From Chlorogloeopsis fritschii (GTDB taxonomy: Bacteria > Cyanobacteriota > Cyanobacteriia > Cyanobacteriales > Nostocaceae), in NCBI RefSeq assembly GCF_043099315.1, contig NZ_CP170746.1: a stretch of DNA of 64,000 nt, one strand, 5' to 3'. Positions 53,155 through 62,596 of this stretch are shown in pieces. Below the pieces are notes generated by a model. It saw only the letters and a program-made list of their open reading frames with translations, did no database searches and had not been told where the DNA came from. Each line of letters starts with the position of its first letter. Position 1 is the stretch's first letter. The position numbers were made by a program, and so were the translations under genes.

Positions 53155-54776
53155 ATGACCGCACCAGCAGTATCTACATCAATGTGGAATCCCCTGCGGC
53201 AGCCAGTATTTCGTGCTTTGTGGTTGGCATCGGCGGTATCAACTATTGGCACCTGGATGCATGATGTTGGGGCAGCTTGGTTAATGACTACTTTGGCTCC
53301 TGACTCACCTTTTTTGGTAGCCCTCATGCAGGCAGCTGCGAGCTTGCCTTTTTTTTACTAGCATTACCAGCTGGGGCGATCGCTGATGTGGTTGATCGTC
53401 GCAAGTTACTACTATGGACGCAAACTTGGATGTTGGTGGTAGCAACAGTACTAGGATTATTAACCCTGGCGAATATCATCAATCCTTGGATACTTCTAGC
53501 GTTGACTTTTGCCTTGAGTATTGGCAGTTCCATTAATATGCCCGTATGGCAGGCTATTACTCCAGAATTGGTAGCACCAGATGATTTGCCGCAAGCCATA
53601 ACTCTCAGCGGTATAGTAATCAATTTATCGCGCTCGATTGGCCCGGCTTTGGCAGGCATAATCATTGCCGCGGTTGGCACTGGAGCAGTTTTCCTGCTTA
53701 ATGCTGCTTCTTTTATCGGGGTAATATTAGTAATATATCGCTGGCAGCGCATACCTCATAGAAGCGCCTTACCTGCAGAACGGTTCTTGGGAGCCATGCA
53801 AGCCGGAATTCGTTACGTGCGTTATGCTCCGCCTTTACAGGCTGTGTTGATTCGCACATCAGCCTATATTTTCTTTGCCAGCGCCTTATTTGCTCTGTTG
53901 CCACTATTGGGACGACAAGAATTACAGTTAGATGCACTAGGGTATGGTATTATACTTGGTTTTTGGGGCATTGGTGGCTTGAGCGGAGCCTTTATTTTAC
54001 CCAAGCTGAGGCAACGGCTCTCTATTGATCAACTCGTTGCCTTATCATCTTTGCTGATGGGAGTAATGATGCTGGTGCTTGCTTACCTCCGTAATGTTCC
54101 CCTAGTGTGTGCCTTGATGATGCTAGTGGGAATTGCTTCCCTCAGCGTGATGGTGAGTTTGAGTGTAGCAGCACAAACAGCCGTTCCCACATGGGTGCGA
54201 GCACGAGCTTTAGCCGTGCAATTGCTAGTTTTTCAAGGAAGCTTGACTTTGGGCAGTTTGTTATGGGGTACAGTCGCCCAAAACACAAGTATTTCAATTG
54301 CCCTTGATAGTGCTAGCGTCGGTTTGATGATTGCTGCAATATTGACAGCCCGTTATCGCCTTCGCTGTGCCGAAAAATTAGACTTGCGCTCATCTTTGCA
54401 CTGGGATCAACCAGCGATCGCTTTTGAACCTTGCCCAAATGACGGCCCGGTTCTAATTACCCTAGAGTATCGCATCGACCCAGTCAACGCCGACGAGTTT
54501 ACCAAAGCTATGAAGACGCTGAGAACAATTCGTCTACGTGATGGCGCAATTTATTGGGGCTTGTATCAAGATTTATCCGATCCTGGTCGATTTGTAGAAA
54601 CTGCGGTTGTAGAATCTTGGGCGGAACACAAGCGACAATTTGAGCGAGTAACTCATACAGATAAGATCATAGAGGAACGTGTCCGTGCTTTTCATATAGG
54701 CGATGAACCACCAAAACTGTCACAAATGATATATGCAAATTACACAGATGGGAAGGGTTTTCAGCAACCATGCTAA
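53155..54776 (+). pseudogene. MFS exporter (EntS/MFS_3 type) with a frameshift in a T8 tract
   Basis: Two overlapping frames make one gene. Frame 1 (53155-53361) encodes MWNPLRQPVFRALWLASAV and the first membrane helices, then stops after SLPFFY. Frame 3 continues with LALPAGAIADVVDRRKLLLW to 54776. The break is at 53349-53356, where eight T follow CC; one more T would restore the frame. The full protein has about 11-12 membrane segments and a C-terminal ABM-like domain (VLITLEYRIDPVNADEF, ERVTHTDKIIEERVRAFH), normal for the MFS_3 exporter family. Sequencing error, slippage or true pseudogene cannot be separated here. Confidence 0.8.
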
Positions 54777-55225
54777 TGTCTTTGGGTAGTTTATTTAAGA
54801 GAAAAATTATTGGTATTGATAGCAACTTTCTACATTTTTCCCCTACAGCAATCTTGGATTAGGTTAATTTGTAATCCCTGGTGTATATATCGCCAAAGTT
54901 CTTTCCAATTTTAATTTACCAAAACAGAATTCAAAAGTCAGAAGTCAGAAGCCAGAATATTCTGAATTCACCAATTCTGAATTCTTCAAAACAGAAAAAT
55001 AGCTACTTTTTGTGGGATGAAGTTGTACAACCAGTGATTACTGAAATAATTTTCATGCGTCTAGCTCACCCGTTTGGGTGAATACGATCGCACCTAGAAG
55101 CATCTAACCTAAAAACAGGGACACTTTTAATTCTGCTGGCGGTAATGCAAAGACGGTAAAAACTGCCAAAATGCTCATAAATAACTTGTCCCAATTTATC
55201 AGTTGCTTATATATAGAGTCAAAAA
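54777..55225. other. Intergenic region, 449 bases
   Basis: No gene supported. 54930-54995 contains direct repeats of CAGAATTC/CTGAATTC and AGTCAGAAGTCAGAAG. The region before 55226 should hold the kinase promoter. Confidence 0.4.
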
Positions 55226-58200
55226 GTGGATGAAACTGTGAAAGCGCTGTATACATCTGATTCTCAGTCAAGAGCATTGCCGCCACTGGAAAAAATTGCT
55301 GCTAATATACCGGGAATAATTTTTCAATTTCTACAGCAGCAAGATGGTTCTCAAAGAGTGGTTTATGTTAGCTCAGGCTGCCGAGAGTTGTACGAAATAG
55401 AACCAGAATTGGTACAAAAAGATTTTCAGGTGTTGTACAAACTTCTTCATCCAGAAGATGTAAAAGCCTTTGCAGAATCGGTTAATAGTTCTTATCTTAC
55501 AGGGGAGCCTTGGCGTTGGGAAGGTCGAATCGTGACTTTGAGCGGTAAACTTAAATGGATTCAAGGTGCTTCCCGTCCAGAAAGACAACCTAACGGCGAT
55601 ACTATTTGGGATGGGCTGTTAATGGATATTACAGATCGGAAGCTAACAGAGGAAAAATTGCGAGAGAGTGAGGCACGCTATAAAGCAATTTTGGATGCTA
55701 TTCCCGATCTGATGTTTCGCATTAGCCGTAATGGTGAATATTTAGACTGTAAAGATGAAGGTGCAAATGTCACCATTCCTAAAGCAGAAGTACTTGGCAA
55801 ACGCGTACAGGATTTATTACCCCCGCACGTGGCTTTAATTTGCCAAGAGGCGATCGCTAAAACTTTGGATACTGAGAGTTTACAAACTTGCGAATACCAG
55901 CTGCCAACGCCTTTGGGAATGCGAGATTATGAGGCACGGTTGGTAAAAAGTGGTAAGGACGAAGTACTGGCAATTGTCCGAGATATTACTGAACGCAAAC
56001 AAGCAGAACTCGCACAGCAAAGTCTCGCTCAAAAGTTTGCTAAAGCTTTTCGTTGCAGTCCTAATCCAATCACGATCAGTACGCTTCAAGAAGGACGCTA
56101 CATAGAAGTTAACGATAGTTTTGTACAACTGAGCGGTTACGAACGCTCAGAAGCAATTGGTCGTACTGCTTTTGAATTGAATATTTGGGTGAATGAAAGC
56201 GATCGCACAAAACTATTACAAGAGTTACAGCTAAAAGGGGTAATTCGCAATCAGGAATTTACATTTCGTAAAAAGTCTGGCGAGCTAATTCTAGTGCAAG
56301 TTTCCGCCGAAATCATTGACTTAGATGGAACTCCGTGTATACTTGCCATTAGTCAAGACATCACTGAACGCAAACAAGCAGAACTTGCTCTGAGAGAGTC
56401 TGAAGAAAAATTTTCTAAAGCCTTTCGTTCTAGTCCAATTCCAATTACTATTCTCAAACTTAAAGATGGACGCTATGTTGATGTCAACGACGCCTTTCTG
56501 CAAATCACAGGTTTTCGCCGAGAAGAAGTAATTAGCCGTACTCCCGGCGAGCTAAATATTTATAAAAATCCTGACGATGGTGACAGAATTCAAAGTTTGT
56601 TACAACAGCAGGGATTTATTCGCAATCTAGAAACTGAATTTTATACTAAATCAGGTGAGTCAAGAGTAGTGCTATTTTCTGCGGATATTATCACCCTTGG
56701 TGGCGAAGCTTGTATGCTTTGTGTCACCAATGATATTACTGAACGCAAGCACGCAGAAGAATTATTACGCCTATCTTCTCAACGCGATCGCCTCTTGGCA
56801 CAAACACTAGTACAAATTCGCAAATCACTCAATCTCGATCAAATTCTCCAAACTACTGTCAACGAAGTTCGGCAATTTTTACAGACAGATAGAGTATTTA
56901 TTGCTGTTAATGATAGTCATGTCAAATCTAGAATTCTTGCTGAATCCGTCAATCCTAAATATCCATCAGTCTTGGGTTGGGAAACAGATGAAGCGATTTT
57001 GCAAGAATTGAAAACGCTACTAATGAACGATAAAGTGCGTGTAGTTGAAGATATTACCCAAATGGTAGTGTCTCCCAAGCTAGCAGCACTCTATCAAAAA
57101 TTCCAAACAAGGGCTACCTTAGCTGTACCAATCATGCTCGGCAAGGAATTTTTTGGGGCATTAATTGCAAACTCTTGCGGCAAACCACGTCATTGGCAAC
57201 CAATGGAAATAGATTTGCTCCAGCAAATGTCAGAGCAACTGAGCATCGCCATTCAACAAGCACAACTTTACCAAAAATTAGAACAACTGAACACAAATTT
57301 AGAACATCAGGTAGAAGAGCGTACTGCGCAGTTACGACAAAAAATGCAAGAGTTGCAAGAAATCCATCGAGTTAAAGATGTGGTGTTGCACACAGTTTCC
57401 CATGATTTGCGGACTTCTGTGATGGGCAATTTGATGGTGCTGCAGAACCTGCTCAATCAGGGATTAGGGACTAGGGACTGGGGACTAGGGGCTAGGAAGA
57501 GGACGCGGGGACGCGGGGACGCGGGAAATGAAGAGGACGCGGGGACATGGAGACACCCAGACAAGGGGAATGTAAATGAAAATTTCTCCCCCACTCCCCC
57601 CCTCTCCCCACGCCAGGTGCTACAACGGAGGGAACCTCGCAGTCGCCTGCGGAGGGAAACCCTCCCGCAGCGCTGCTCGCAACGCACTGGCTCCTCTCCC
57701 AATCCTCCCCTTTCTTCTATTCCCGTTCCTAGTTCAATTATTGAGCGGATGATTGAGGGTAACGATCGCCAACTGCGGATGATTGACTCTTTGCTAGAAA
57801 TTCATTCTAGTGAATCACAGGGAATTATTCTGCATCGAGAACCAGTCAAATTTAACAAACTCACAGAGGTAATTCTCAAAGATGTGGAGCCAATGCTCAA
57901 GCAGAACCAAGCTTCTTGCCACAAATTGCTTCCTCAAGATTTACCGTTAGTTTTTGCCGATCCATTACAGTTACAGAAAGTATTTGTGAATTTGTTTACT
58001 CACAGCTTGCAAAAGAATCCACCAGGAGTAAAACTAAAACTTTCTGCCAAAGTGGAAGCAGAAATGATTCGCTGTACCATTCAAGATAACGGTACTCCCC
58101 TCAATAAGCTAGAGTGCGATCGCCTGTTCGATTTATATGTACGCGAGCCGCAAGCCTGTTGCTCCACAGAAATTGGCTTAAGAATGTATCTTTGCAAGCA

Positions 58201-58315
58201 AATTATTAAAGCGCATGGTGGTGAAATTGGCGTCAATAGCAACCGCAAGCAAGGGGTAACTTTTTGGTTTACCCTGCCCTTGGCGATTCCATCAAAAGTT
58301 ATGAGTGATGAGTAA
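55226..58315 (+). CDS. PAS/GAF sensor histidine kinase with repeat insertion and degenerate ATP-binding domain
   Basis: 1029 residues from GTG, no membrane segments. Four PAS domains with PAC ends (about 22-140, 150-255, 270-385, 395-510; each closing in DITERK or similar), a GAF domain (about 530-690), then a DHp domain with VSHDLRTSVMGN (His about 726). About 85 residues of translated repeat (about 746-830) break the DHp hairpin before IIERMIEGNDRQLRMIDSLLE. The ATPase domain is unusual: N-box NLFTHSLQKNPP (the paralogue at 60381 has NLIVNAVKHNPP), G1 DNGTPLN and G2 IGLRMYLC. Kinase activity may be lost. Confidence 0.85.
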   Translation: MDETVKALYTSDSQSRALPPLEKIAANIPGIIFQFLQQQDGSQRVVYVSSGCRELYEIEPELVQKDFQVLYKLLHPEDVKAFAESVNSSYLTGEPWRWEGRIVTLSGKLKWIQGASRPERQPNGDTIWDGLLMDITDRKLTEEKLRESEARYKAILDAIPDLMFRISRNGEYLDCKDEGANVTIPKAEVLGKRVQDLLPPHVALICQEAIAKTLDTESLQTCEYQLPTPLGMRDYEARLVKSGKDEVLAIVRDITERKQAELAQQSLAQKFAKAFRCSPNPITISTLQEGRYIEVNDSFVQLSGYERSEAIGRTAFELNIWVNESDRTKLLQELQLKGVIRNQEFTFRKKSGELILVQVSAEIIDLDGTPCILAISQDITERKQAELALRESEEKFSKAFRSSPIPITILKLKDGRYVDVNDAFLQITGFRREEVISRTPGELNIYKNPDDGDRIQSLLQQQGFIRNLETEFYTKSGESRVVLFSADIITLGGEACMLCVTNDITERKHAEELLRLSSQRDRLLAQTLVQIRKSLNLDQILQTTVNEVRQFLQTDRVFIAVNDSHVKSRILAESVNPKYPSVLGWETDEAILQELKTLLMNDKVRVVEDITQMVVSPKLAALYQKFQTRATLAVPIMLGKEFFGALIANSCGKPRHWQPMEIDLLQQMSEQLSIAIQQAQLYQKLEQLNTNLEHQVEERTAQLRQKMQELQEIHRVKDVVLHTVSHDLRTSVMGNLMVLQNLLNQGLGTRDWGLGARKRTRGRGDAGNEEDAGTWRHPDKGNVNENFSPTPPLSPRQVLQRREPRSRLRRETLPQRCSQRTGSSPNPPLSSIPVPSSIIERMIEGNDRQLRMIDSLLEIHSSESQGIILHREPVKFNKLTEVILKDVEPMLKQNQASCHKLLPQDLPLVFADPLQLQKVFVNLFTHSLQKNPPGVKLKLSAKVEAEMIRCTIQDNGTPLNKLECDRLFDLYVREPQACCSTEIGLRMYLCKQIIKAHGGEIGVNSNRKQGVTFWFTLPLAIPSKVMSDE
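57462..57712. repeat. Dispersed repeat inserted in frame in the kinase gene
   Basis: The insert combines GGGACTAGGGACTGGGGAC units (as at 46065 and 51610), GACGCGGGGACGCGGGGACG tandem units, and 57612-57690, which contains ACGGAGGGAACCTCGCAGTC, the reverse complement of the GACTGC/GGTTCCCTCCGT core at 19607. It holds no stop in the kinase frame and keeps the downstream frame. Confidence 0.8.
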
Positions 58316-58577
58316 AGTTTTTTACGAATGCATAGGTGAACGTTGGCTTGTTGCAGATAGTAAAAATGCTCTTAAAAAAACCGAAATTAAGAAACTGCAG
58401 TACGAGATTTCTTACTTTGATTATCACAGCCCAGCGATAATAATGGTTTTGAGAGCTAATGGCGTGTATCTCTATTGCACAGTCGAAGCTGGGGGGGCTG
58501 GGGTGGCTGGGGAAGCTGGGGGAGAAAACTGCGATCGCCCCGACCGAGCAATCAAGGTATGCGGTAATGGCTGCTGA
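58308..58577 (+). CDS. Doubtful small ORF overlapping the kinase end
   Basis: 89 residues from ATG at 58308 (GTG at 58305 possible), overlapping the kinase stop by eight bases. Residues 1-58 (VFYECIGERWLVADSKNAL, then YFDYHSPAIIMVLRANGVY) could be a real protein. From residue about 60 the sequence is translated GGCTGGGG repeat. No ribosome-binding site or family recognised. May be a damaged gene whose end was replaced by repeat. Confidence 0.25.
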   Translation: MSKVFYECIGERWLVADSKNALKKTEIKKLQYEISYFDYHSPAIIMVLRANGVYLYCTVEAGGAGVAGEAGGENCDRPDRAIKVCGNGC

Positions 58578-58833
58578 AAGCCTTCTGGTGTAAGGTATAT
58601 TAGCTAACTAACTCAATTTTTTCGGAATTTTTTTCTTAAAAGACTACTTAATGTCGTCTGACCCAAATAACCCGACATCCAACGGCGATCGCTGATGTAG
58701 GTAGGATACATAATTGCTGTAACCCTTGAAGTATATTGTGTTTAAAAACTGTTAGTTGCAAGCACTCGCGACTGTTTTTCAGGAATTTACGCTATTGATT
58801 TTAACTGTATGACTTTTATGTAAGTTTAGTATT

Positions 58834-59739
58834 ATGGACGAATTTGAAGAAATTCTCAGACTGAATGCTTTACGGTCAGAAATCATCAAGCGTTATGAAA
58901 CTGGGGAACGAAACTTTGCTGGTGCTGATTTGAGAAAAATCCGTATTAGCTATCCCTGTTTTCTGGATACCGATTTTAGTGCTGCTAATCTGGAAGAGTC
59001 TAGTTTCGGAAGCATCTATTTCATTAATGCCAACTTCAATAGTGCTAATTTGGGACAAAGCTATTTGCCCAGTTTTCTGATTAATTCCAACTTGAGTCAT
59101 GCCAATCTCCTCCAAGCCGATTTGAGCAATGCAAACTTGATTTGTACTAATTTGACTGGGGCTGACTTGAGCAGTGCTGACTTGAGAAATACCAAATTGA
59201 TTGATACTAACTTGAGCCATGCCAATTTGACTGACATCAAAATTGATGAACGTACTATTTTTGTTTCCACCATCATGCCCGATGGCAGTATAAGAACTGA
59301 CTCCACTAAACAAATTATTGATGCTCAACAATTGCGCCAACGCTTCTATAAAGAGTGGCAAGATAACTTCCAGGGCATTATCATGCATAATGCTGATTTG
59401 TCGGGAATCGACTTGCATGGTACTTGGATGTACCCCGTCAATATGTCCGAAGCTTATTTTAGCAATGTCAATTTCAGGGATGCTAACTTGAGTGGAGTTG
59501 ATTTTAACAGAAGTAGTTTCATCGGTTGTGATTTCAGGGGAGCTAACTTTGGAGCCAATTTGGAAGGAGCTAATTTGATTGATATTGACTTTAGAGGGAC
59601 TGATTTGAGGTGTGCTAGCCTCTACCACGCTATGTGTATTAGAGTTAACTTCCAAGGTACTAAAGTTAATCTGTTCGGAGCTGAAGCTTCTTATATCGAA
59701 ACTATCATGCCCGATGGAGAGTTTCTTTCTAGCCTTTAA
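58834..59739 (+). CDS. Pentapeptide-repeat protein with two repeat blocks
   Basis: 301 residues. N-terminal helical cap (about 1-28), then RYETGERNFAGADLRK like the caps at 4649 and 5184. Pentapeptide block 1 (about 28-145) ends TIMPDGSIRTD. A non-repeat linker (about 160-185, QQLRQRFYKEWQDNFQGI) leads to block 2 (about 185-290), which ends TIMPDGEFLSSL. The IMPDG tail is shared with the 4649 protein. Function unknown. The long frame on the opposite strand is a by-product of the repeat codons. Confidence 0.85.
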   Translation: MDEFEEILRLNALRSEIIKRYETGERNFAGADLRKIRISYPCFLDTDFSAANLEESSFGSIYFINANFNSANLGQSYLPSFLINSNLSHANLLQADLSNANLICTNLTGADLSSADLRNTKLIDTNLSHANLTDIKIDERTIFVSTIMPDGSIRTDSTKQIIDAQQLRQRFYKEWQDNFQGIIMHNADLSGIDLHGTWMYPVNMSEAYFSNVNFRDANLSGVDFNRSSFIGCDFRGANFGANLEGANLIDIDFRGTDLRCASLYHAMCIRVNFQGTKVNLFGAEASYIETIMPDGEFLSSL

Positions 59740-60380
59740 TTCCTTTGTTGTAAATATAGTTAATTTATCTACAGGTTCAATCTCTGCCATCAAAGAAGCG
59801 ATATGTGGTCGATATCGATAAGCAGGCGGCAATTCTGATTTAATATCTTTAAAAGAATTTCTTTTAGATTCAGAAATTTGTGAGAAAAGATTGAAATTAG
59901 AATTTACTGCTTCTGTGAGTCAATTTTCTAGTGGCTCAAGCCACGACCGAGCAAGGAAGTTGCACCGCATTGGCTCGCCAACTCTTATAGATAAGGATTA
60001 AAAGCTGGGTCAAATTTTTCATTGCTTACTTTTGTTGCTTAAAAGCGATCGCAAGTGTAAAGCCTTGAGTGATAATGCATGAACTGGCGTTGCTGATTTA
60101 GGCTATGAAAATAATTTTTCGTAATGCCAAAACCCCTGCCCAGACGCGATATATCGCGTCTCTACAAATCAAATTCATACCGCGATTCAGCAACGCCCAT
60201 GAACTACACCCTGCCGTTAGCGATCGCTCATAATCAATCTTGATTCCCTTCTACTACCTGCTCAGTAATAAAAATCGATATTCTCTTACTTTCGGAAGAG
60301 CACTATTTGTGTTGTTGAGAATTCACAATTAAACTTAAGGGTGTGTCAGCAGTTGTGAAGATGCAAACACCTTCTCGATT
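59740..60380. other. Intergenic region, 641 bases
   Basis: No full gene. 59740-59925 reads on the minus strand as a protein-like stretch (SFKDIKSELPPAYRYRPHI, then ASLMAEIEPVDKLTIF), possibly a gene remnant. The palindrome at 60142 and GC-rich repeat-like CGATCGC units follow. The final 80 bases should hold the promoter of the next kinase gene. Confidence 0.4.
60142..60161. repeat. Perfect 20-base palindrome
   Basis: AGACGCGATATATCGCGTCT is fully self-complementary and is flanked by CCCAG and CTACAAAT. This type of palindromic repeat is dispersed in Nostocales genomes. No terminator T-run. Confidence 0.7.
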
Positions 60381-62537
60381 ATGGGAAGATTTGGTCAGAA
60401 GTTAATGAAGACCGTGTTCAAAATAGCAAAAGATTGGCTTAAAAAAGCTGTTTACGGTGATAAAAATCTGACAAAAAATGACGTTGCCAATGAATACCAA
60501 CATTGGCGTAATGGCTTTTTGTGGCAGAGGTTACGCTTATGGTTATGGCTAGCGCTTATCTGTGTTTTTACGTTTACACTACGTGATATTTATAACTTTT
60601 TCTTCCCTCTTAAGGAATTTCAAAACCTACCAGAGACATTAAGAACTCAGGTTCTGGTCATGGATTTTGTCATGCTGCTGAGTCTTGCTATCTGCTTGGC
60701 TTTGCGCAAAACTAAGTTCGGTCGTTCTTATCCAGGTATATTATTTTTGGGATCGTCTTGGGCGATCGGTATAGTGCCACAGATTTTCACTACTCTTAAA
60801 GGTTTCGCACTACCCGATACCCTAGCTTGGTCACTTTTATTTGTCAGCCAAGCTACATTCATGCCAGTATGCTGGATTCTTCACTTTTTGTCTCAGCTAG
60901 GTTTATTACTTTACTATTTTGGTGTTAATACAGCACTTGGGTTACAATTACCACTTCCAAATCACCCAGAATTATATAATGTAACCTTAATTTTATATTT
61001 ATTCTGGTTATGTACTATATGTGACATTAGTGTTTTCTTGTACGATCGCCTGCAACGCTCTGAGTTTTACGCACGTCGAGAATTAGAGTCTGCATATCAG
61101 AAACTGAGAGTCGCAGAAGTTAAATACCGTAGTATATTTGAAAACGCAGTTGAGGGGATTTTCCAAAGCTCTCCTGACGGACGTTACATTACTGCCAATC
61201 CTGCATTAGCACATATTTATGGATACTCTTTACCGGAAGAGGTAACGGAGAATTTTACTGATATTGAACATCAACTCTACGTAGATCCACAGCGGCGTGC
61301 AGAGTTTGTACGCTTAATCGAACAGTATGGTAGCGTGTCAGAATTTGAGTCTCAGATTTATCGCCGAGACGGCAGCATAGTTTGGATTTCGGAAAAAGCT
61401 TACGCCGTGCGTGATGAAAATGGAAAACTGCTGTACTACGAAGGACTAATAGAAGATATTACCAAACGCAAGCAAGCAGAGGCAGCTTTACAAGAACAGT
61501 TGGATTTTTTGCAAGTTTTAATTGATACTATTCCCGCTCCAGTTTTTTATAAAAATACCCAAGGTTTATATATTGGCTGCAACCAAGCTTTCGAGGAAGC
61601 TTTGGGTTTGAGCAAAGAACAGATTCTCGGTAAGACTGTATATGATTTAGCACCTCAAGAACTTGCCGAGCAATACCATCAAGCAGATGTTGCATTATTT
61701 GAGCAGCGTGGCGTTCAAAGTTATGAAGGTTCTTTAGTCTACAAAGATGGCAAGAAGCATGATGTGATTTTTTATAAGGCAACCTTCTCAAAGGCAGATG
61801 GTTCTCTTGGTGGGTTGGTTGGAGTAATTTTGGATATTAGCGATCGCAAGCGCACCGAGGAAGCACTGCGAGTCTTTTTCCATGCGGTTTCCCATGATTT
61901 ACGCAATCCGGTACTGGGTACGTTAATGGTGCTAAAGAATTTACTCTCACGTTCAGAAGACAAAATCACTGTTCCCCGCACAATTTTAGAACGGATGGTG
62001 CAAAGCAGCGAACGCCAGCTAAATTTAATTAATTCGTTAATGGAAGCTCATGTCAGCGAAGTACAAGGTGTGGGCTTGCAACTTCAACCAGTAGAACTAC
62101 ATACAGTTGTAGAAGATGCGATCGCCGACTTGCAACCTATACTTACGGAAAACCAAGCTCATCTCACAAATTTAGTCACAGCAGATTTACCCTTAGTTAA
62201 TGCCGATCAAACGCAACTATGGCGAGTGTTCTCTAACTTAATTGTCAATGCTGTTAAACACAATCCACCGGGGTTGAGCATCATTATTAATGCCAGAGTT
62301 GAAGGTGATAAAATCTGCTGTACAGTTTCTGATAACGGTGTAGGCTTGAATCCACAACAGAGTGACAAGCTGTTTGATCTTTACTTCCGGGGTAGTAACA
62401 ATCGCAATTCTGTCAGTTTGGGATTAGGATTGTATTTGTGCAAACGAATAATTAACGCCCATGGTGGGGAAATAGGTGTGAACAATAACCCACAAGCAGG
62501 GGCGAGTTTTTGGTTTACGTTACCTGTCTTGAAATGA
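60381..62537 (+). CDS. Membrane PAS-domain sensor histidine kinase
   Basis: 718 residues. About six membrane segments (about 48-70, 90-110, 118-136, 145-170, 172-190, 200-220), then a coiled-coil (about 225-245), two PAS domains with PAC ends (about 248-375 and 380-495), DHp with AVSHDLRNPVLGT (His about 504) and a complete HATPase: N-box NLIVNAVKHNPP, G1 DNGVGLN, G2 LGLGLYLC. The DHp and ATPase parts are paralogous to the altered kinase at 55226, which helps date its changes. No response regulator lies next to it, so the partner is unknown. Confidence 0.92.
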   Translation: MGRFGQKLMKTVFKIAKDWLKKAVYGDKNLTKNDVANEYQHWRNGFLWQRLRLWLWLALICVFTFTLRDIYNFFFPLKEFQNLPETLRTQVLVMDFVMLLSLAICLALRKTKFGRSYPGILFLGSSWAIGIVPQIFTTLKGFALPDTLAWSLLFVSQATFMPVCWILHFLSQLGLLLYYFGVNTALGLQLPLPNHPELYNVTLILYLFWLCTICDISVFLYDRLQRSEFYARRELESAYQKLRVAEVKYRSIFENAVEGIFQSSPDGRYITANPALAHIYGYSLPEEVTENFTDIEHQLYVDPQRRAEFVRLIEQYGSVSEFESQIYRRDGSIVWISEKAYAVRDENGKLLYYEGLIEDITKRKQAEAALQEQLDFLQVLIDTIPAPVFYKNTQGLYIGCNQAFEEALGLSKEQILGKTVYDLAPQELAEQYHQADVALFEQRGVQSYEGSLVYKDGKKHDVIFYKATFSKADGSLGGLVGVILDISDRKRTEEALRVFFHAVSHDLRNPVLGTLMVLKNLLSRSEDKITVPRTILERMVQSSERQLNLINSLMEAHVSEVQGVGLQLQPVELHTVVEDAIADLQPILTENQAHLTNLVTADLPLVNADQTQLWRVFSNLIVNAVKHNPPGLSIIINARVEGDKICCTVSDNGVGLNPQQSDKLFDLYFRGSNNRNSVSLGLGLYLCKRIINAHGGEIGVNNNPQAGASFWFTLPVLK

Positions 62538-62596
62538 TTTAGATTTCCTGTTCTATTTCACCTTCACGTTCTTTTTTGTAGACAGTTCAACAAGGG

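Noticed and set aside
57457..57702. 81-codon minus-strand frame in the kinase insert
   Set aside because: Translated repeat of biased composition, open by chance.
58876..59832. 318-codon minus-strand frame
   Set aside because: It lies opposite a pentapeptide gene; the antisense of repeated GCTAAT/TTGAG codons lacks stops and gives a repetitive Ser/Gln/Ile-rich sequence.
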